Shown here piece after piece: positions 44,352-48,345 of a stretch of 48,345 nt of DNA. The position numbers and the translations under genes are program-made. Positions within the stretch are counted from its first letter, which is position 1. The number at the start of each line of letters is the position of its first letter. This DNA comes from JBEIDK01 sp040383485 (GTDB lineage: Bacteria; Bacteroidota; Bacteroidia; UBA4408). Where the stretch lies: positions 1 through 48,345 of the forward strand of contig JBEIDK010000008.1 in assembly GCA_040383485.1 (NCBI GenBank), given 5' to 3'. Below the pieces are notes generated by a model that saw nothing but the letters and a program-made list of their open reading frames with translations, did not search any database and was not told the origin of the DNA.

Positions 44352-47300
44352 TTAGTGCAAAACCACAACCTTCTTGGTTAGCTTAATACCCATGCTATTC
44401 TTAAAAACAACAGTATAAATCCCGTTAGAAATATTAGTTAAATCAAACTCATTTCTAGAACTTAATTTTGAAGTTTGAATGATTATCTCACCTAAATAAT
44501 TTAGAATTTCTATACTACCCGATATTGCTTCATTACTATTTAAATGTACAAACATTTTTTCACTCAGAGGATTTGGATATATAAACATAGATGGGCTTAA
44601 ATATTTTTCTTTTACACTAGTAAGATTTGCAACTAAGTTAATGTTATCTATATAAATTGGCTGTCCATACCAACCAATGTTCACAAAAGAAATTACCGTT
44701 TCATTAGTATTGGCTAAGTCAGAAATATCTAAAGTATCTTTTCTCCATTGAGTGCTACTAGGTATGAATATTGCGCTTGAAATTGCCGATGCAGTTGAAA
44801 GTTCTACTCCGCCCTTTTTGTATATTGAATTAAATGTTGCTCCGCAATCACTAGAAATTAACACCTCTAACGTATCACTATAATTTCCTCCATAAGGCGC
44901 ATAGGCAACATCGAATGATAGCCTCGCATCCACTACATTGGTAAAATCATATTTTTCCGTCCAAATGGCATCATGTTTACCTTGCGCATCATATGTCCAA
45001 TTATCATTAAACATACATTTACTGCTACTACCAAATGCTCCTAAATTATTATTGATAGTCCAATTACTAGGAGATGTGCCTGTACCTTGCAATTTCCATT
45101 CATTGCTAAAGCTTCCATTTTCAAAATTTGCATTCAGTGGAAAGTTTCCATTTTGAGTGGTGGTTATGAAATTAATTTTAGTTATAGAATCAACGATGTT
45201 ATTATCAGTAACTATTAATGTAACATTAAAACTATCAACTGTGTTATATATAACCTTAGGATACATAGCAGTTGAAGTTGATGGGCTTGCACCTTCAAAC
45301 TTCCATAAATAGGTAGCATTTGAAGAAGATACGCAATGCGGCACAAAACTTATCGTATCTCCAGGGCAATAAAACTTTTTATAGTTGGCCGAAAAGTCGG
45401 CAACCAACTGTGATGGTTCATAAAGTGCATTCTCCCATATTCCTAAATGTGCTGTTGCTAATCTTAGTTTTGAGTCTCTATAAAATGGCACTACCCTTAG
45501 TGGATATGAAATATGAGGTATGTTATTTCCAACAATTTGCCAATCGTTCAAAATACTATTTCTATAAAAAACAGGACCATGAAAACTAGCAAGATAAACT
45601 CCCCCATTTGTTCCGTATTGATGCGACATACATTTAATGTCTAAACCATTAAGCGTATTTGTTGTAAGATTTGTCCATGTTGAACCGCCATTTATTGAAT
45701 GATAAACCTTGTTACCATTAGCACCTTGCGGATAAGAAATCCATAATTCATTTTCATGGTTATAACTCAGTGTAAAATTAAGTTCGCGTTGAGATTGAGG
45801 CAAATTAATACTTGACCATGTTTGCCCTCTATCCATTGTTTTAAACAACTTACTTATATTATTGATTATTTGTTGAACGTATATATAATTTGTGTTAGCC
45901 CTACTTTGTTCAATCCAGAAAATTTTGTCGGCTGGGTTCGTTCCAAATTGTTTTAATAAGCTATAGGAGCTGCCTCCGTTAGTACTTTTTAATATTGAGT
46001 TATCTTTACCCATATAAGCCATATTCCAATAATCCCAATCAAACATTATTCTTGAACTTGCATTATCTGCATAGCTTTCATTTGGATCTTCAGCAACAGA
46101 AAAACCCTTGGCAATTCCATTTAGTGTATCTGGTAATATTACTCCATCAATATCGCTATAATAAGTTTTCTTTTCATTACTATAATTTACGTAACCTGTT
46201 GCAGCTTCACCGCCACCTAACTGCTGAAACGAGCCATTGGCATATCCATCTCTCCTAGCAGAATTGCCATTGTGATAACGTCCGCCAACTAAAATATCAT
46301 CATTCCAACCTTGGTCAAAACCCCAAAAAGCACTGCCATATAAGCCATTGCACCTACTATCATGCGTTTGAACAAAATCTGTACTATAATTTATTCCTCC
46401 ATCATTTGCAAACCAAATTTCTTCGGTAGTTGCAGACGTTTTATAAATTTTAAATTCTTGATTGTCGGGATGCACCAAACCAACATTACCAATGTAACCA
46501 CCAACAGGTGTATAAGTAGCCGCCCCATCAATACTCTGCCACATACTCATTCCGCCTATCAAAATTTTATCAGCATCTAGTTGCGAAGCAACTATTGTAG
46601 TATTATAATATATTTGGTTATAAGTATCATTTGCACCTGAAAATGTCATCATGTTAGGATGCGTAGCAGCGTTGTATGGTGCACCAATTGTACCATGCGG
46701 ATTACTCCATGTTTCACCGCCATCGGTACTTTTATAAACTCCTATTTGCCCATTCAACTGCAACTGGGCTGTACTTTGACTTTCGCCAACTAACAATACA
46801 TAAACTCTATTGGTGTCTGCCTGCGTAACGGCTATTCTGCCGCCATAACTTCTTATAAGTCCTGCATCAGCTGTTGGCACAGTAAACCATCCTGTAGGCT
46901 TAATTGTAAATGTTAAGCCACTATCAAGTGATTTGTAAAACGATGCGATTTTTGAAGTGGCATCATATTGCAATGCAAATACTTTACTTGCATTATTGGT
47001 TTGTATAGCAACTGATTGACACTCGCCACTGAATATTAAAGACCATGTATTGCCAGCATTCATGCTACGATACAAACCATTTTGGGTAGCTGCAAAAATC
47101 ATATTAAAATTACTCGGACTGTACAAAAATTGATAAACCTGTTTATTCTGGAGATTAGGAATTGAAGCGCTCCAAGAAACTCCTCCATTAATTGTTTTAT
47201 AGGTTTGATAATCGGAGCATACAATTACTTCGTTTGGATTATTTGGGCTAACAGCAATGGCAGTAACGGTTGTCATGTCTTCGAACTTCGAAATATATTG

Positions 47301-47840
47301 CCAATGCAATCCTTTATCGGTTGTTTTATAAACGCCTCCATTTTCGGCACCAGCATATAAAACATTCGGATTACTTAGGCATTGGTCAATGCAATACATA
47401 TTTGCATGCCATGAAATTTGCGCAATGGTATCAGCGTTATTATAACGTGCTTTGTAATTTCTTTCGGGACCAACAAAACTCCAATCTTGTACTTGACTTG
47501 AAGTTGAAGTCTGTGCAAGTTTCTTATTTCTTTCTAGACTTTCTTGCCGCTGAGCAAGAGTAGGAAAGCGTATTTTTCCGTTTTGTTGAATGTACGGCGC
47601 TACATATTTACGCCAATGAAAATAATAAGCAGTATGCCTATTCTTTTGTTCTTTATTGGCCTCCATATATTTCTCAAAACCTTCATCAACTTCAAAAACA
47701 TTGGGGTCATCACCATACATTTCCTTTGCCCATTTTGGCAATGATTCATCTGCAAGGTCAAATGGTTTTAAAGTGAGTTGTGAATAAACTGAGCTAACAA
47801 CTAAAAAGTAGCTTACCAAAAATAATAATATGTATTTCAT
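44352..47840 (-). CDS. T9SS-secreted Asp-box beta-propeller protein with PKD and type A sorting domains
   Basis: 1162 residues. Signal peptide (~1-20, ending VYSQ). A leader region (~21-120) is followed by a beta-propeller with about nine BNR/Asp-box turns: KTTDKGLHW, KTINGGVSW, RSMNAGNTW, KSLDSGLTF, KSTDGGETW, QSIDGAATY, KSTNGGSSY, KTMDRGQTW and HSINGGSTW. A PKD-like domain follows (~805-890, with YCPGDTISFVPHC and FNVTLIVTDNN), then a jelly-roll-like region (~900-1075) and a type A sorting domain (~1085-1162, with FIYPNPLSEKMFVHL and GIYTVVFKN). The Asp-box count and fold recall xyloglucanase/sortilin-type propellers, but no catalytic residues can be named. It is presumably a large surface-attached or released protein. 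Confidence 0.9.
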   Translation of the reverse strand: MKYILLFLVSYFLVVSSVYSQLTLKPFDLADESLPKWAKEMYGDDPNVFEVDEGFEKYMEANKEQKNRHTAYYFHWRKYVAPYIQQNGKIRFPTLAQRQESLERNKKLAQTSTSSQVQDWSFVGPERNYKARYNNADTIAQISWHANMYCIDQCLSNPNVLYAGAENGGVYKTTDKGLHWQYISKFEDMTTVTAIAVSPNNPNEVIVCSDYQTYKTINGGVSWSASIPNLQNKQVYQFLYSPSNFNMIFAATQNGLYRSMNAGNTWSLIFSGECQSVAIQTNNASKVFALQYDATSKIASFYKSLDSGLTFTIKPTGWFTVPTADAGLIRSYGGRIAVTQADTNRVYVLLVGESQSTAQLQLNGQIGVYKSTDGGETWSNPHGTIGAPYNAATHPNMMTFSGANDTYNQIYYNTTIVASQLDADKILIGGMSMWQSIDGAATYTPVGGYIGNVGLVHPDNQEFKIYKTSATTEEIWFANDGGINYSTDFVQTHDSRCNGLYGSAFWGFDQGWNDDILVGGRYHNGNSARRDGYANGSFQQLGGGEAATGYVNYSNEKKTYYSDIDGVILPDTLNGIAKGFSVAEDPNESYADNASSRIMFDWDYWNMAYMGKDNSILKSTNGGSSYSLLKQFGTNPADKIFWIEQSRANTNYIYVQQIINNISKLFKTMDRGQTWSSINLPQSQRELNFTLSYNHENELWISYPQGANGNKVYHSINGGSTWTNLTTNTLNGLDIKCMSHQYGTNGGVYLASFHGPVFYRNSILNDWQIVGNNIPHISYPLRVVPFYRDSKLRLATAHLGIWENALYEPSQLVADFSANYKKFYCPGDTISFVPHCVSSSNATYLWKFEGASPSTSTAMYPKVIYNTVDSFNVTLIVTDNNIVDSITKINFITTTQNGNFPLNANFENGSFSNEWKLQGTGTSPSNWTINNNLGAFGSSSKCMFNDNWTYDAQGKHDAIWTEKYDFTNVVDARLSFDVAYAPYGGNYSDTLEVLISSDCGATFNSIYKKGGVELSTASAISSAIFIPSSTQWRKDTLDISDLANTNETVISFVNIGWYGQPIYIDNINLVANLTSVKEKYLSPSMFIYPNPLSEKMFVHLNSNEAISGSIEILNYLGEIIIQTSKLSSRNEFDLTNISNGIYTVVFKNSMGIKLTKKVVVLH

Positions 47841-47975
47841 ATTTAATTACTGAAGAATATTTGGTGAATTTATAAATAAATTGAACTACAACATAAATTT
47901 AGGAGTGGTATATCCAAAGTAGAAATTTAAAGGCATATGAAAGGCACAAAAAAAAGAGTTGTACTAGCCTACAAA

Positions 47976-48050
47976 CAGTTCTTCGTAGTATGCCGTTCGG
48001 CGTATGTCTCTGACACGCCGCGCTAAACGTCAGTTTCAAAACTGACCCAA
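47976..48050 (+). repeat. Interspersed palindromic repeat, copy 3
   Basis: Box CAGTTCTTCGTAGTATG (47976-47992) matches the box of copy 1 at 25554 in 15 of 17 positions. It is followed by a bulged hairpin (GGCGT, AT bulge, GTC, loop TCT, GACACGCC), then GCTAAACGTC, which recurs in copy 2. A second perfect 8-bp hairpin follows (GTCAGTTT at 48029-48036 with 48039-48046). Confidence 0.65.
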
Positions 48051-48157
48051 ACAATTTCCATTTCAAAACAAAGTAAGTCATTCGCCGCTACCGCAAGGCT
48101 CTGCCTTATGGAATATGTTGCCACAAACGAGGACGTTTGCAGTAGCGGGGGTGGCAA

Positions 48158-48345
48158 TGTAATGCAACAAGGAGATTTTGGCATACTATAAAGCCACATT
48201 GTAATACAACAAAGAGGTATGGTTATAAAACAAAACGGTAATGTAATACTACAAAGTGGTTTTGCCATACAACAATATTAATACTGCATATAACAAAGTG
48301 GTGTTGTATTATAACAACTTAGTTTTGCCTTGTAGCATAGCATAA
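48158..48345 (+). repeat. Degenerate 20-22 bp tandem repeat array (about 9 units, runs off the edge)
   Basis: Units begin at about 48158, 48179, 48200, 48220, 48242, 48263, 48285, 48305 and 48326. The consensus starts TGTAATACAACAAAG and ends TGGTTT. Length is mostly 21, with 20- and 22-nt units. In a minus-strand frame it reads as imperfect heptapeptides (LPFCFIT, IPLCCIT), which is a by-product of the 21-bp period. Copies differ at several positions, so the array is old. Confidence 0.8.

Larger units (their letters stand above)
47841..48345. other. Non-coding end region with repeats
   Basis: No gene is credible in these 505 bp. They contain AT-rich leader sequence up to ~47930, a palindromic repeat (47976-48050), a GC-richer patch (48080-48155) and a degenerate tandem array from 48158 to the edge. 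Minus-strand frames here only translate the repeats. Confidence 0.75.

Noticed and set aside
45995..46258. 87-codon plus-strand ORF, one of several within the 1162-residue T9SS protein gene
   Set aside because: These frames are antisense shadows; the Asp-box repeats, signal peptide and sorting domain fix the minus strand.
48023..48268. 81-codon minus-strand ORF with Cys-rich heptapeptide repeats
   Set aside because: The heptads simply translate the 21-bp tandem array, units of 20 and 22 bp break the frame, and no start context is seen.
48158..48345. CRISPR array
   Set aside because: Units are contiguous and degenerate, without spacers, and no cas gene is present.

Overview
The window is a 48 kb stretch of an AT-rich chromosome from a member of the Bacteroidota, most likely a gliding or surface-living environmental lineage (Chitinophagales, Cytophagales and Flavobacteriales all fit; the sequence does not decide between them). 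The evidence is the type IX secretion system (T9SS) content: type A and type B sorting domains, a PorP/SprF protein and a PorE-like OmpA lipoprotein. Supporting signs are the two-domain GlmU-like enzyme typical of this phylum, Bacteroidota-type promoters (TTG then TAnnTTTG) and the lack of strong Shine-Dalgarno sequences. No phage genes, plasmid genes, transposases or CRISPR arrays are visible.

Left part (1-9.6 kb): the 3' part of a giant cysteine-containing repeat adhesin with a type B sorting domain, followed by its probable PorP/SprF partner and a PorE-like OmpA lipoprotein, ending in a strong terminator. From 9.6 to 19.1 kb come housekeeping genes: aroK-ung (+), then a minus-strand run of ccmC, ccmD, ccmE, a GlmU-like gene, apaG and a di-heme peroxidase. 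After these come a large periplasmic coiled-coil protein (-), a UDP-sugar dehydrogenase (+) and an ACC-deaminase-like PLP enzyme (-). At 19.2-22.3 kb lie tRNA-Leu(GAG), clpS, fahA and an RsmB/NOP-type rRNA methyltransferase (+).

The 3' end of the methyltransferase gene is present twice, 3.7 kb apart. The first copy ends the intact gene. The second is a decayed remnant that overlaps the stop of the convergent DUF58 gene. Between them sit two T9SS-exported beta-propeller paralogues and a palindrome-rich spacer. This looks like an insertion that rebuilt the end of its target gene. Beyond it is a minus-strand DUF4129-DUF4350-MoxR-DUF58 operon (26.0-30.3 kb), then a plus-strand PIG-L deacetylase, GNAT and WbqC operon (30.5-32.3 kb).

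The most unusual locus is 32.4-39.7 kb. A protein fusing a ThiF/E1-like domain to a nitroreductase-like domain (Rv1355c type) is followed by a GNAT-like acyltransferase, a 7TM-DISM histidine kinase, a REC-histidine kinase and a lone receiver. A second lone receiver, paralogous to the REC of the REC-kinase, is divergent from these genes. I infer a metabolite-modifying or signal-making module with its own phosphorelay.

The right part (39.7-48.3 kb) is entirely minus strand: an M28 peptidase, a small membrane protein, a TonB-dependent receptor, a small TonB-C-like periplasmic protein and a 1162-residue T9SS-secreted Asp-box propeller protein. It ends in 500 bp of non-coding sequence with a palindromic repeat, related to those near 25.6 kb, and a degenerate 20-22 bp tandem array that runs off the edge.
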